A program made the position numbers and the translations under genes. Positions 1 through 10,806 of a stretch of DNA of 64,000 nt are shown here, in pieces (position 1 is the first letter of the stretch; every line of letters starts with the position of its first letter). The notes below the pieces were generated by a model, which saw only the letters and a program-made list of their open reading frames with translations, was not told where the DNA came from and did no database searches. Origin of the DNA: Epichloe hybrida (taxonomy: Eukaryota; Ascomycota; Sordariomycetes; Hypocreales; Clavicipitaceae); the NCBI GenBank assembly GCA_019022495.1, contig JAFEKR010000001.1, positions 682,001-746,000 of the forward strand, given 5' to 3'.

Positions 1-1131
1 GGGGTAGCTTCCCTTTACAGCTGAGATGATCGGGTCGAAGAAGCTATTGTTGAATCGTCCAGTCTCACAAGTAGAACATGGAGTGGTCAGGAATACATCG
101 TAATGAGTTTTGTAAGCGAGTCGGCCCACTATGTTGTTTGTGGCGGCATCTGTAGCTTGCAGACTGAAAGCTTCGGGTATAACTACCCAGTTTGGAGACG
201 TTTGATTGTTGTTGGTACCTCCAGGAATGACTGGGCTCTGGTTGAACCAAAGACTGTGCAGTCCAACATCTCGAAGCGCCTTGATCAGCAGCAGAGTCAT
301 GTGAGTATCTTCGTCAACCTGGATACCTGCACACTCGATGGTGATATTGAAACCCTGTCCGCGGACCGGACCGCCAATACAACGTCCAGTGTTTTTGTCC
401 CAGACAAATTGGTTGATGAATGCCTGCCAAGTGTCTTGCCAGTTGATAAAACGAGGGTTGACACCAGCATATACATCCAGCTGTCCCTGTTTGGGGTTGA
501 AGGTAGGAGCAGGCTGTCCCGAAGAGGTTGTGGTGACAGTGATAGTCTTGGGGGGTTTGGTGTAAAAAGTAGACCTCGGGGGGGCAGTAGATGCTGTCGC
601 CGTGGAAGTGTGATGTTTCATGTCCTTGGGACGAGGAGGGGGGTTGTTGTCATGATTGCAGACAAAAGCAGTCCGGCAAATGGCATCGTCGCTGAGAGTC
701 TTGTTGATGGCAGCACTGATGGGACGACCACGATATGCCCAGCAGTTGAGAGTCTTCTTGCCATCTTTGCTGGAGACAGCACTTCCAGCCTTGAACCCGT
801 CTGGGGTTCCATCTTCAATGTAAGCAGTCCACACCTGACCATTGGGCATGGTGGCAGTTACTCCTTGAGGGAGCCAAGGGTAAATTCCATCTTTGTATGG
901 AATTTCAACGGCCATATCAGGAGCTTTTGGATAAGAAGAGGCAGACTCTGGCCACTTGATCTCATTATACCAGTTCATCTGACGAGAAGTGGACCAATCT
1001 GGATGCTCTTTGTCGTCTCCAATGCCACAGTCGCAGAGAATGAGGTCTCTTTTGGACGGATTCTGACTTTGGACAACGGATGCTAGGCTCAGGATGGTAA
1101 CCAGCCCAGTGGTGATCTTGGCGGCAGCCAT
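1..1131 (-). CDS. Secreted protein of unknown function, 3' end cut by window edge
   Basis: An open frame of 377 codons runs on the minus strand from an ATG at 1131 to the window edge with no stop, so the C-terminus lies outside. The first ~22 residues (MAAAKITTGLVTILSLASVV...) form a clear signal peptide, so the product is probably secreted. The mature part begins with a KRDLILCDCGIGD stretch, followed by a region rich in Trp, Pro and Gly, a Pro/Thr/Ser-rich linker at about residues 175-210 (STATASTAPP, TITVTTTSS), and a second domain with several Cys residues (RCIGG, IECAG, TPCSTCETG). The two-domain, linker-joined layout resembles small secreted effector or wall-associated proteins of filamentous fungi. 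I do not recognise the family and assign no function. Reading it as one exon is supported by the uninterrupted frame. The long plus-strand frame over the same bases is a shadow. Confidence 0.8.
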   Translation of the reverse strand, partial: MAAAKITTGLVTILSLASVVQSQNPSKRDLILCDCGIGDDKEHPDWSTSRQMNWYNEIKWPESASSYPKAPDMAVEIPYKDGIYPWLPQGVTATMPNGQVWTAYIEDGTPDGFKAGSAVSSKDGKKTLNCWAYRGRPISAAINKTLSDDAICRTAFVCNHDNNPPPRPKDMKHHTSTATASTAPPRSTFYTKPPKTITVTTTSSGQPAPTFNPKQGQLDVYAGVNPRFINWQDTWQAFINQFVWDKNTGRCIGGPVRGQGFNITIECAGIQVDEDTHMTLLLIKALRDVGLHSLWFNQSPVIPGGTNNNQTSPNWVVIPEAFSLQATDAATNNIVGRLAYKTHYDVFLTTPCSTCETGRFNNSFFDPIISAVKGSYP

Positions 1132-1882
1132 TCTGAACGACGCAAGGATTGTGTTTGTGAATGTGTTATTTGTTTGATGGGGTGTTCTTGACGAAACGAG
1201 TACGGAGAGAACTTGAAAGCAGTATGAAAAGAGATGAAGACGAAGCTGGAAAGAAATGTCAAAGGAAAAGGAACTGGGAGAGAATTACATTCTGGGCGTG
1301 CCAAGTGTTTCGAGAAACAGCAGCTGTCACTGAGAGGGAAGGAACGGCCACCCATGATTAATGTTACAGCTGGTACAACTGCGAACATGCAGTATAAAAG
1401 TGGATCGACATCAAATTAGTGCATGGTTTGGTGCAGGCCCTTCCTAGAATTGTCATGATAGAAAGCGTATGATTTTGCTAAGTGCACTTCTTGACGTTGA
1501 CTCCTTGTGCTGTGAGCTGAAGCACAATGCCGTTTTGGCGGCGGGGAGAAAGATCCAGTCGATCAAGCCAAGTGAATATAAAAACATTTATTCCTGCTGT
1601 ATCAGATGAATTAAAAATGTAGACCTAACTATATAGGTACCATAGAGCCGTTGAAACCCGAGGAAAAACTGTTGCGCACGTCTTGAGGTTGCATTCGAAA
1701 TTGAGATTTTGGCGATGTTTTGTCACTGCTACTAGCAAGCCTATCTACCCTACAATATATGTATGGCCGGGGCCCGAGACACCTTCCCCGCCAAACCCCA
1801 ATTCGACGCCGCGCACGCTGCCACATTTATCCAAGCTTGACTCCCCCATTGTGCACGACTCAATACGTTCAACTTCCTCAGG

Positions 1883-2473
1883 ATGCTCCGACGTCTAAAT
1901 ACCTCTCAATGGTTCCGCCAGCCAAGGATCCGGCAACCTAGGTCTTCTCCTCGGACGCTAGGAATTCGACACGAATCCTCGCAAGCTTCACGGATTGACC
2001 GCATCACAGCGCGACTGCCTCGACGGTTGCAGAAATACACCAATCGGCTTCGTAATGCGCCAATATCGCACCTCGTATCATTTCTGATCCTTCACGAGCT
2101 CACTGCCATCGTGCCGCTATCTTTGCTGTTTGCGCTCTTTCACTATACGACGTTCGTCCCAGTGGCATACATGAGCTCACACTTTGGCAACTACGTCCAA
2201 TCTGGTATATCACGATTCGAGAGATACTTTAGCCGGAAAGGTTGGTTTGGATTTCGTCCAGAGGATGTGGAGAGAGATGGATCTGATGGCTGGAGTGCAT
2301 TGGGGAAATGGGACAGCGGCGAACGAAAGTACAAAATCCTTGTCGAGGTTGCGCTTGCATACGCAGTCACCAAGGCTCTTCTGCCGGTTCGCATAATGGG
2401 CAGTGTATGGGCTACACCCTGGTTTGCGGGAGTGCTACACAGGCTGAGGAAAACATTGACGCGCAGATCATAG
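1883..2473 (+). CDS. Mitochondrial membrane protein, Mrx11-like
   Basis: A single-exon frame of 196 codons. The first ~45 residues are Arg/Ser-rich and acid-poor (MLRRLNTSQWFRQPRIRQPR), as in a mitochondrial presequence. A conserved-looking core follows (LRNAPISHLVSFLILHELTA, then a hydrophobic IVPLSLLFALFHYTTFVPVA segment at about residues 74-95), then a GWFGF patch, and a second hydrophobic stretch near residues 150-175 (VEVALAYAVTKALLPVRIMG). The LILHELTAIVP signature recalls, from memory, yeast Mrx11 (YPL041C), a component of the mitochondrial gene-expression (MIOREX) network. Known: that family is mitochondrial and its biochemical role is unclear. Inferred: an inner-membrane protein with two membrane segments. 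It converges on the ndk gene, the two stops being about 130 bp apart. The family name is less certain than the location. Confidence 0.7.
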   Translation: MLRRLNTSQWFRQPRIRQPRSSPRTLGIRHESSQASRIDRITARLPRRLQKYTNRLRNAPISHLVSFLILHELTAIVPLSLLFALFHYTTFVPVAYMSSHFGNYVQSGISRFERYFSRKGWFGFRPEDVERDGSDGWSALGKWDSGERKYKILVEVALAYAVTKALLPVRIMGSVWATPWFAGVLHRLRKTLTRRS

Positions 2474-2602
2474 CCATGAGAATCGCATAAATTTTTTACT
2501 TTTTCCATACAGTCTTTATGTCATGTATTCTGGGCCACAATGTACTTCTCTCTGCAAGATGACTTCTTATGTAACGGAAGTGCATGTTTCCTCCTGAAAG
2601 AT

Positions 2603-3639
2603 CTACAGCTCCATGAAATAGTGGGCCTGAGAGTGTTTCCAGCTGATAACCTGGCTCTTCTCGAACCACAAAGCAATCTCCTTCTGGGCGTTCTCGACGG
2701 AGTCAGAGCCGTGGCAAATGTTGCGACCCTTGTCGAGAGCATAGTCGCCGCGGATGGTGCCAGGGGCTGAGGCGAGGGGGTCGGTGGCGCCGAGGATGGC
2801 TTTGAGTGAATATCAGTATCAAAGACTAAACGGCACGGAATGTCTACAATGGGGACGTACCACGACCAGTCTTGACGGCATCACGGCCCTCCCAGACCAT
2901 GGCGCACATGGGCTGATCCTTCATGTCTGTGGATATTAGATGTGAATGTAAATATTCGAACAGTGTTGAATCTTACAGTCAATCATTGGAATGAACCACT
3001 TTGCGTTCTTGGGGGTGTCAAGGTCGGCATCTACCAGTTGATTAGCACCGTTGTCTGTTGCGGAGGAACGGGCAGTACTGACAGTGAGATCTGAGGTGCT
3101 TCTCGTCGGGAGCAACGAGCTTCATGGCGACAAGCTTAAAACTAAGAAAAGTCAATGCTGCTCATTTCAATCGGAGGGCCGTCGCTAGGGTATGCATCAG
3201 AGGAGCGTTCTCACCCTCGGTTCTCAAAGCGAGAGATGATGGGGCCAATCAAGCCACGCTGTTACCGAATTAGACCCGGAAATATTCAGACGGCAGAAGG
3301 ATAAAAGAGGCCTACCTGGACACCATCGGGCTTGATAGCAATGAAGCTATATACGTTGTGTCAGAATGGGGCTGCTTGCAGTAGAAATTGCCCAAAACAT
3401 CGGGTGTTGGTATCACAGGGTACCTGATATCAGGGATCTAAAAGTTGAGAGCAGAGAATAGTGACTGTATTATTCCCATTCTGATCTCGCAACCATTCGA
3501 GCCTGATATCAGGTACCCTATGAGGCTGTGATACCAATTTCGGGAGAGCTTTCGGAGGGGTAAATTTGGCGGGGTAGATCGAGAAGACTCGGAAAGAGAA
3601 TTGAGCGAAAATTACTCACGTCTGCTCGGTAGCGCTCAT
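2603..3639 (-). CDS. ndk1: Nucleoside diphosphate kinase, seven exons
   Basis: Transfers the gamma phosphate from ATP to other NDPs through a phosphohistidine, keeping NTP pools balanced. Exons on the minus strand are 3639-3620, 3346-3316, 3258-3215, 3141-3083, 3030-2977, 2926-2861 and 2799-2603. All borders are GT-AG and the joined frame is 156 codons without a stop. The product starts [20 protein letters not shown] and carries [28 protein letters not shown] and the active-site segment RNICHGSDS with the catalytic His at residue 121 (the family His118). Length fits the family (about 150-156). Odd points: the usual 'KPFF..L..YM' helix is replaced by [16 protein letters not shown], a few residues longer, and the C-terminus ends HYFMEL. 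The first intron (~270 bp) is long for this genome and holds a large inverted repeat. Identity is certain; the exact edges of the shortest exons are the least sure part. Confidence 0.95.
3407..3537. repeat. Inverted repeat inside ndk intron 1
   Basis: The arm TTGGTATCACAG plus GGTACCTGATATCAGG (3407-3434) is matched in reverse complement at 3502-3517 and 3526-3537. The only interruption is an 8-base insertion in the right arm. A 67-base spacer separates the arms. The whole unit lies inside the unusually long first intron of the nucleoside diphosphate kinase gene. It looks like a fold-back or MITE-type insertion that splicing removes. The inner palindromic core (GGTACCTGATATCAGG) is exact on both sides. 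Confidence 0.85.
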
Positions 3640-4575
3640 TTTGAATGCTTTTTTTGAGTCCGGAGATGCTGGGGAGAATGCAGCAGATGTTGGAATTGAA
3701 AAAGGGCTTAGTGAATCTGAAGAAGCGGGAATAGGAAGAAGATTCTGGCGGGAGGAGAAGAAGAGAACGAGGGCAGTGGCAGCCAATGCAAAGAGGAGAG
3801 CAAGAATTGGTGGGGTCAGGGTTTCCACAGCCGGCCACACTGTGATGCCACGTCGAGTGCTAGTTCTGGTGCTTGCGCTCCTATTCTTGTCCTCTGGATG
3901 GCGGCTGTTGATGTTTGGAGCGGGGTCCTGTTGCTCAAGGTGCTTAAAGTGGGGTCTAGTCATGATGAGCGTCTTTGTAGCATTGACCTGACCGCCGTAT
4001 GTAGATTGGAGAGGGAGCTGTCGAGCTATACCAGGGGCACGTATGTAATCAGTAGTGCAGTTGACACTTGTTATTTTTCGTTTCTAGTCGCAGAGGCTCG
4101 CACATCTCCAAGAGGAGATGTTTGTCACGGATGCTTTCAAGTCACTGTTCGCCGCTCTCAGGTTACAGCTCTTTGGGTTTGTCTAATAGCCTCAGGCAAC
4201 CTGAGGCAGATAGAGGACCCACACTCTACTCGGTAATCAGAAATACTTTTATCACTGGAAATAAGTGTATCATAAGTGATGTGTTTCTTTATCACATAAA
4301 TTACTAGGACTTATTATAGTGAGGTCTACCGCTGAGTCGAAGTAGATACTCTTTATCCGCCCCAAAGTACATATTCAACAAGGCTTGAAGCTCACTGAAC
4401 CAGGCCCCACTGTTTCATGACAGCGTGGCTTCACACCTATTGGTCAGTTATCGTCCCACATAAGCAGCTCCCTAGGGATATGTATCAAGCTCGTGTTAAC
4501 CCTTTCACCCATCTCGTAATTAGCTATTCCATCTTCTAGTGTCGCTCCTTGGTCCCGGGACTGTCTATCACGACC
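3640..4575. other. Divergent intergenic region between ndk and glucosidase II
   Basis: No gene is recognised here. The two flanking genes are transcribed away from each other, so this ~0.94 kb must hold both promoters. The short frames on both strands have no family resemblance. The last ~250 bases before the glucosidase start are richer in C and T, as in many fungal leaders. Confidence 0.6.
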
Positions 4576-7553
4576 ATGCGGTCGTCTGTTGCCCTATCTA
4601 TCCAATGGGCAGTATTGCTTCCTTTCTTCGTCGTACTGTTCTGTCTTCTTCAACCAGCAAGTAAGTCCAATAAATCACATCGATGCTGGGCTGTTTGGTG
4701 TAACTCACGATCCCAGCATCGGTGAAGGAGCACGACTTCAAGAAATGTGATCAATCGGGTTTCTGCAAGCGCAACCGTGCATTTGCTGACAATGCCGCGG
4801 CCCATACATCGGCTTGGAGCTCACCTTATCATATAATTCCCGAATCGGCCAATTTCAAAAATGGACAGTGGCAGGCCATCATTACCAAGACCATCGATAA
4901 TGGCGAGAGAGCTCGATTTCCAGTCACGATCTCCCTTCTTAAAAGCGGCGTGGCTCGCGTCTCAATCGACGAAGAAAAGCGGCAAAGAAAGGAAATCGAC
5001 CTTCGCCATGGTAGCAAAGCCCGGAAAGAACGTTACAACGAGGCAGAGAACTGGGTTATTGTGGGTGGCATGGAGCTGGATATCAAGGCGCAAGTCGTCT
5101 TTCAGGACAAGTCTAAGGCCAACATTAAATATGGTGGCGACGAGAAGCTCGAGGCCGTGATCAGATTCTCCCCATTTGAGATCGAGTTCAAACGCGATGG
5201 CGAATCTCACATTACATTCAACGACCGCGGGTTGTTCAATATGGAACATTGGAGATCCAAAGTTGAAAAGGAACAAGCCGAAGGAGAGAAAGGCAAAGTC
5301 GAAGAAAACACCAAGGCCGACAATGGCGAAGATGAGAGTACCTGGTGGGATGAGTCTTTCGGTGGAAACACCGACTCTAAGCCCCGTGGACCCGAGAGTG
5401 TCGGCTTGGACATCTCCTTTGTGGGATACGAGCAAGTGTTTGGTATTCCCGAACACACTGGCCCTATATCTCTACGGCAAACTCGCGGCGGTGATGGTAA
5501 TCATGACGAGCCTTACCGCTTGTATAATACAGACGTCTTTGAGTATGTGTTGGATAGCCCCATGACGCTCTACGGCGCAATCCCTCTCATGCAGGCTCAC
5601 CGCAAGGACTCTTCCGTCGGTGTCTTCTGGCTTAACGCTGCTGAGACTTGGATCGATATCATCAAAGAGAAAGATGGCAAGAATCCTCTTAGTCTTGGCA
5701 AAGACACACATAGCACCCGTACTCATTGGTTTTCTGAAGCTGGCATCTTGGATACTTTTGTATTCATGGGTCCCACACCTCGCGACATCACCAAGAAATA
5801 CGGCGAGCTCACTGGTTACACCGCAATGCCCCAAGAGTTCTCCGTTGGTTATCACCAATGTCGCTGGAACTACATTTCTGATGACGACGTCAAAGATGTC
5901 GACCGACGGATGGACAAGTACAAAATTCCTTACGACGTCATTTGGCTCGACATTGAGTACACCAATGAGAAGAAGTACTTCACCTGGGACCCGCACTCAT
6001 TTGCCGACCCAGTTAGTATGGGAGAACAGCTCGATGCTCATGGGCGTAAGCTCGTTGTTATTATCGATCCCCACATAAAGAAGGTTGACGACTATCCTGT
6101 CAGCTCGGAAATGCTGTCACAGGACTTGGCCGTTCACAACAAGGACGACGAGATTTACGAGGGTTGGTGCTGGCCTGGGTCATCCAACTGGGTCGATTGC
6201 TTCAATCCCAAAGCAAATGAGTGGTGGAAGACCCTATTCAAGTACGACTTCTTCAAAGGCACCCGGGAGAACACCTTCCTGTGGAACGACATGAATGAGC
6301 CATCTGTCTTCAATGGCCCCGAAACTACGATGCCGAAAGACAACATTCACTACGGGAACTGGGAGCACCGCGATGTTCACAATTTGAACGGACTCACATT
6401 CCACAACGCCTCCTGGGAGGCCATGGTCAGCCGAAAGAAGGGGGAGCGTCGACGACCCTTTATTCTAACACGTTCTTTCTATGCTGGCTCGCAGAGATTA
6501 GGTGCTATGTGGACTGGTGACAATCAGGCTAGCTGGGATCATCTCGCCGCCTCCATCCCCATGGTCCTCAACCAAGGCATCTCTGGATTCCCTTTTGCCG
6601 GTGCTGACGTTGGTGGCTTCTTCGGCAATCCTGACAAAGACTTGATGGCTCGATGGTATCAGGCTGGTATCTTTTACCCCTTCATGCGTGCTCATGCTCA
6701 CATTGATTCCCGTCGCCGCGAGCCTTATATGCTAGGCGAGCCATACACCGAGATTTTGACAAAGGCTCTCCGTCTTCGCTACTCATTGTTGCCATCCTGG
6801 TACACTGCCTTTTTCCACGCCAATCGAGATGGCAGCCCCGTTGTCCGCCCTATGCTGTGGACTCATCCATCTGAAGAGACCGGCTTTGCCATTGATGATC
6901 AGCTCTTCTTGGGAACAACTGGTCTCCTCGCTAAGCCCATTGTCGAAAAGGACAAGTTTTCTACGGATATTTGGATTCCTGATGACGAGGTGTACTATGG
7001 CTATGCTAGCTACAAGCTGATGAAGACAAAAAAGGGCAAGAAGGTCACGGTAGATGCTTCCATTGATTCTGTCCCTCTAATTATGCGTGGTGGCCATATC
7101 TTCCCGCGCCGCGACATCCCGCGCCGATCCAGCGCCGCCATACGCTTTGACGACTACACACTGGTCGTAACTATCTCCAAAGATGGTTCTGCCGAAGGCG
7201 ACCTATACGCTGATGACGGTGACACTTTTGAGCATGAACAGGGCCAATACATTCATCGCAAGTTCCATCTGACAGACAATACACTGAGGTCCGTTGATGC
7301 CGAGGGCAGGAACATCAAATCGATCAAGGCTGGAAGCTGGCTCGAGGCCATGCGTGAGGTGTACGTGGACCGCATCATCGTTGTTGGTGCACCCGCGACC
7401 CTGAACCAAAAGGAAGTTTCTATCGAGTCCGAGGGCCGCACTTGGACTGTCAAGGTCGATTACCACGCCGCCGAGAAGGACCGGGCAGCTTTCGCAGTCC
7501 TAGGACGAGTCGGAGCCAGGATTAACGAGGACTGGGGCATCAAGCTTGCTTAG
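4576..7553 (+). CDS. Glucosidase II catalytic (alpha) subunit, GH31
   Basis: Removes the two inner alpha-1,3-linked glucoses from N-glycans in the ER and so drives the calnexin folding cycle. Exon 1 is 4576-4660 and exon 2 is 4717-7553, with a 56 bp intron (gtaagt...cccag); together they give 973 residues. The N-terminus (MRSSVALSIQWAVLLPFFVV...) is a signal peptide, followed by the family-specific HDFKKCDQSGFCKRNR segment. GH31 landmarks are present: LWNDMNEPSVFNGPE with nucleophile Asp553, WTGDNQASWDHL with acid/base Asp630, and GADVGGFFGNPD. These positions sit close to those of the mammalian subunit. There is no C-terminal HDEL, as expected, because retention depends on the beta subunit. 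An acidic, Lys-rich insert near residues 205-250 is normal for the family. Yeast name ROT2/GLS2. Confidence 0.97.
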
Positions 7554-8016
7554 AGGAATTGGCAACACAGAAACTGTAGCTGAGAGCCGTTAGGGTGTAG
7601 GACTACGTGTGATTTTAGAGGAATATCACCCCATTTCGAACATGGTGACAGGAGTCGATGACAGTCTCAGCAATGCGGTCAGACTCAGGCTAGGGCGGAA
7701 AGGTTAGAACATTAGTACAAGTGATGCGATGAATATATATATGTGTAGAGAAAAAAGTTGTGTTTCTGCCACTAGCGTAGTAAAAAAGAGCACGCAAATT
7801 ATTTTGGCGCACCAAGCTTTGAGTGACGCATAGGGCCGCGGATTAACATTATGCCGCCAAGTCCCTTCAAAACACCATTCTTTGCCTGATGGCCAACGAC
7901 GTGTTAAGATGACATGGATAATAATTTCTTTAACCCAATTCTTTCGTTTCCATAAATTGACGCAACTGCTGCTATAAGTTTATGACTTTTACGCGGGGTT
8001 GTTTTTTCACCGAGGC
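7554..8016. other. Intergenic region
   Basis: About 460 bp, AT-richer than the neighbouring coding sequence, holding the 3' end of the glucosidase gene (an AT-rich run near 7730-7765) and the promoter of the phosphotransferase gene. No other gene is seen. Confidence 0.5.
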
Positions 8017-9475
8017 ATGAAGGACTCGCTACGAGATGTTGAATCGCCGCAGCGTGAATGTCCCTCGACATCCGTCCCGCCTCAGTCAGCCTCGTACCCT
8101 CTCACATGGAATGAGATTCAAACCAAGATCAGAGAATACATTGCTCTAATCGATGAGAAAGGCGTGGTTTCCCTAGCGTCTCAATACAATGGCAACAAAC
8201 ACTGCGACATATTTCGACGTGAGAACGGTGACTTCAATATCTGCTACTTTGTCCACTTTCCTGGGGATGATATTAGATGGGTTGTGAGAATACCTATTGT
8301 GCCAGTCATACAAGATTGTCAGCTAAAGATCGAAAGTGAAGTTGTCACAATGTTGTAAGTTCAGCTGTCCTTGAATAGACGGCACTAAACTAATTAAGCA
8401 TAGACATGTGCGAAAGAGAACATCTATCCCTATACCTCAAGTACACGCGTATGGGGAAAGCACAGTCCTCATTAAGGGAAGCACAACCCCTTTCATGATT
8501 ATCGATTGCATCCCCGGACAACCACTCGATAGGAATCTTTACCTGAACGCTACAGAGGAGCAACGCAGAAGACTCTTTCAAGACCTAGTTAAGATAATGT
8601 CGGAGCTGAGACGACTGGAGTTCCCGGCTGCAGGCTCACTACTAGCAAAGGCCGGCGATGTGTTTTCACCGATAGTTGGTGGTGCCCTATCCATCTCCAC
8701 AAACGAACTCCAAAGGTATGGCAAGGGCTACGGAGATGCAGGTCCCTTCTCTACCGCAACACAGTACATTGCATACAGGTATCGTATTTTATCAGAGACA
8801 TATCATTTGCCAACTGCGGATGCAAGCCTTGATTCGATCATGTCTGAGCTGTTTGCTATGGACAGCGTCTCCGAGCAGATAAGGAAACTAGTTGATCCGA
8901 CATGGGATCACGGCCCCTTTATCCTAGCTCACCAAGACCTACGACATAGTAATATTATCATTGATGAGGATGACTTTCGAATACGGGGGGTTATAGATTG
9001 GGAATTTACAGGTACCGTTCCGCGACAGCTATTCACACCACCGCCATGGATCACAGGACACGACTGTGCAGGGATAGATGAGAGCAAGCAAGAACTCCTT
9101 CGCTCTCATTTCTATTTGCAATTGGAGGCGGCCAGCCGATCTCACATCGATTCGGCGCGCCTGAAAGAAGACTGGGACACACAACGGAATGAGACATTAG
9201 CTGTGGCTCAGATATTACGCCGTCCCTCGACCCTTAAGGATGTCTATTATAAGTTTATCTTTCCGACACTCTTCGATGCCGATGCCAAACAAGTTATCTC
9301 GGAAGCTCGTCAACGTGAATCCTTCTCAATTGAGGCTGGGAATCGACTCGAGGAATCCAAGCGCTACACAAAGTATCTGAGCGATCGGGATCTGCTAGAC
9401 GAGCAGGATCCAAGGATAACCGCGTTCCTAGAACAGGCAGCGGCACTGCGCAAAAGAGTAGACGCCCTGCGATAA
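8017..9475 (+). CDS. APH-family phosphotransferase (kinase-like)
   Basis: Two exons (8017-8354 and 8404-9475) joined across a 49 bp intron (gtaagt...catag) give 469 residues. The frame open from 7999 begins with TTG; the first ATG is at 8017. The protein has the aminoglycoside-phosphotransferase/choline-kinase fold signature: catalytic HQDLRHSN (His289, Asp291, Asn296) followed by the metal-binding Asp311 in RGVIDWEFTG. Known: this family (Pfam APH) is greatly expanded in filamentous fungi and mostly without assigned substrates; some members phosphorylate small molecules. An upstream segment with RWVVRIPI, followed by SEVVTML, fits the N-lobe beta strand and helix. No signal peptide is seen, so it is probably cytosolic. 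It stands alone at the edge of a gene-poor patch and could be an accessory gene. The family is clear and the substrate unknown. Confidence 0.88.
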
Positions 9476-9479
9476 TGTG

Positions 9480-9776
9480 CTACGTCATGGACAATTTCCG
9501 CTCCTCTTCTTGTAGTTCATTCAATTTCAACCACGATTGTTGAATCGATGCCCTGATGTTTGCAAGATCCTCCCGAAACTGTGATATCTGGGTGTCCCAG
9601 CTGGATATGTCGGCAAAGTTTCTGTGGCCTCGAGAGCCCGATGCGCTGCTACTAAGTTGTATTTCGTTCGCTCCGAAGATTCGATAAATGTCAACAATTC
9701 TTGGGCTGTTTCATCTTTTTTTCTGGATGTCCTGCATCACCTCGCTAATTCTCTTCATTAATTCTCGCGAAGCCAT
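9480..9776 (-). pseudogene. Possible decayed coiled-coil gene fragment
   Basis: On the minus strand an ATG at 9776 opens MASRELMKRISEVMQDIQKK and stops after a run of seven A. Removing one base would continue the frame into DETAQELLTFIESSERTKYN. A second frame over the same bases carries FADISSWDTQISQFREDLAN and ends in ELQEEERKLSMT at 9480. Both frames look like charged helical protein, as expected from a gene broken by small indels. No family is recognised. A chance composition effect cannot be excluded. Confidence 0.25.
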
Positions 9777-10574
9777 GATGCGTAGGGTCTGTGGCGAAGA
9801 GTCGATACTTGGATGGTACCAACAAGATGTTTCCAGTGAGTAAAAGGGTCGTATGTATGTAGAGAAATATGGGCTCAGGCACCAGTGGCTTAGGCACCAA
9901 CCAACCCCACCAGAGAAGGGATGCTCTTCGGCCTATGGGCTTTGGACATTGCGTGATCAGCACTTGCATCTCACATCTGACCGACTCTGTGGCGAGTGGG
10001 TTTAGACGTTTGTGGACTTATCAAGTGGATCGCTCCAAAAATGTACACGTCTACATAATACGGAGTGGATGTTGCAGCGATCAATTTTCAGAAGTGGAAT
10101 GCCTTCTTGCGACGTTTTGGCGGAAGGAAATGGCGCAGACTACTACTCTACAATTGACATCTTTGGCAGGTTTATATGAAGTCTACATTGCACCGCTTGT
10201 GTACGGACGTATGTGTGTTTCATGGGTTCATGACTGTGCAATCTTGATAAAACATTGTCGACCAAGGCCACGCATGACGTCAGCTACCAGACAAAGTTTT
10301 GCTGGCTCAACGTTTTGCTTGTGGCATAGATGGCAGGCAGGCGGTTGTGACACGCGATTTTCGTTTGTGGCCGTTGAGTGGCTTGGTGAGTGGACGATGA
10401 TTTTTCCATTTTTTTCCCGCTGGATGCGGTGGCGTGACTCTCTGCAAGTGCGCCATTGAACAAACATGGTGTCGATATCCTTTCATTTGATCCTTTGCGG
10501 CGCACACCACCGAGGCAAATTGAAAACAGGGGTCATTGCGCACCAACAGTACAGGCTACATATGTACATATGCA
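9777..10574. other. Gene-free region left of element A
   Basis: About 0.8 kb with no coding pattern that I can support. It contains a short direct repeat (AGGCACCA twice near 9877-9900) and ordinary base composition. The frames here are short and unrelated to known families. Confidence 0.45.
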
Positions 10575-10806
10575 CAGTCTAACCCCTGAATGGGTTTTAC
10601 ACTCGCTACAAGCCCCACGCGGGGCAGCCACTATCAGCTTCTAGTAGCTATCATAAGTGAATATGTTAGGGATATTATAGGGGCAAAGCGGTACCAAGTG
10701 GTCCTGCTAAAATAATCATGTAATCCAAAGTATCTTTCACCTTACCTAGTGATTTAATATTGGCCTGTTGCCCCTGGTCATGTACCTCGTGTTAGGGGTT
10801 AGACTG
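10575..10806 (+). mobile_element. TIR element (MITE-like), copy A
   Basis: The left end CAGTCTAACCCCTGAATG (from 10575) faces the right end AGGGGTTAGACTG (to 10806). The ends form terminal inverted repeats, which run on as TGTACATATGCAC outside. The interior is closely similar, in reverse orientation, to 56894-57130 (shared blocks include CACTCGCTACAAGCCCC, TTAGGGATATTA, AAGTATCTTTCACC and CTGGTCATGTACCTCGTG). The right terminus lacks ~10 bases that copy B keeps. At about 230 bp with no coding capacity it must be non-autonomous. TIRs starting AGTC and flanking TA dinucleotides would fit a pogo/Fot-type Tc1-mariner relative; that is inference. Confidence 0.85.

Noticed and set aside
103..1086. 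A 327-codon plus-strand frame at the left edge
   Set aside because: It lies opposite an open minus-strand frame that has a signal peptide and protein-like composition. The plus frame has no start context or family resemblance, and its codon use is that of a complement.
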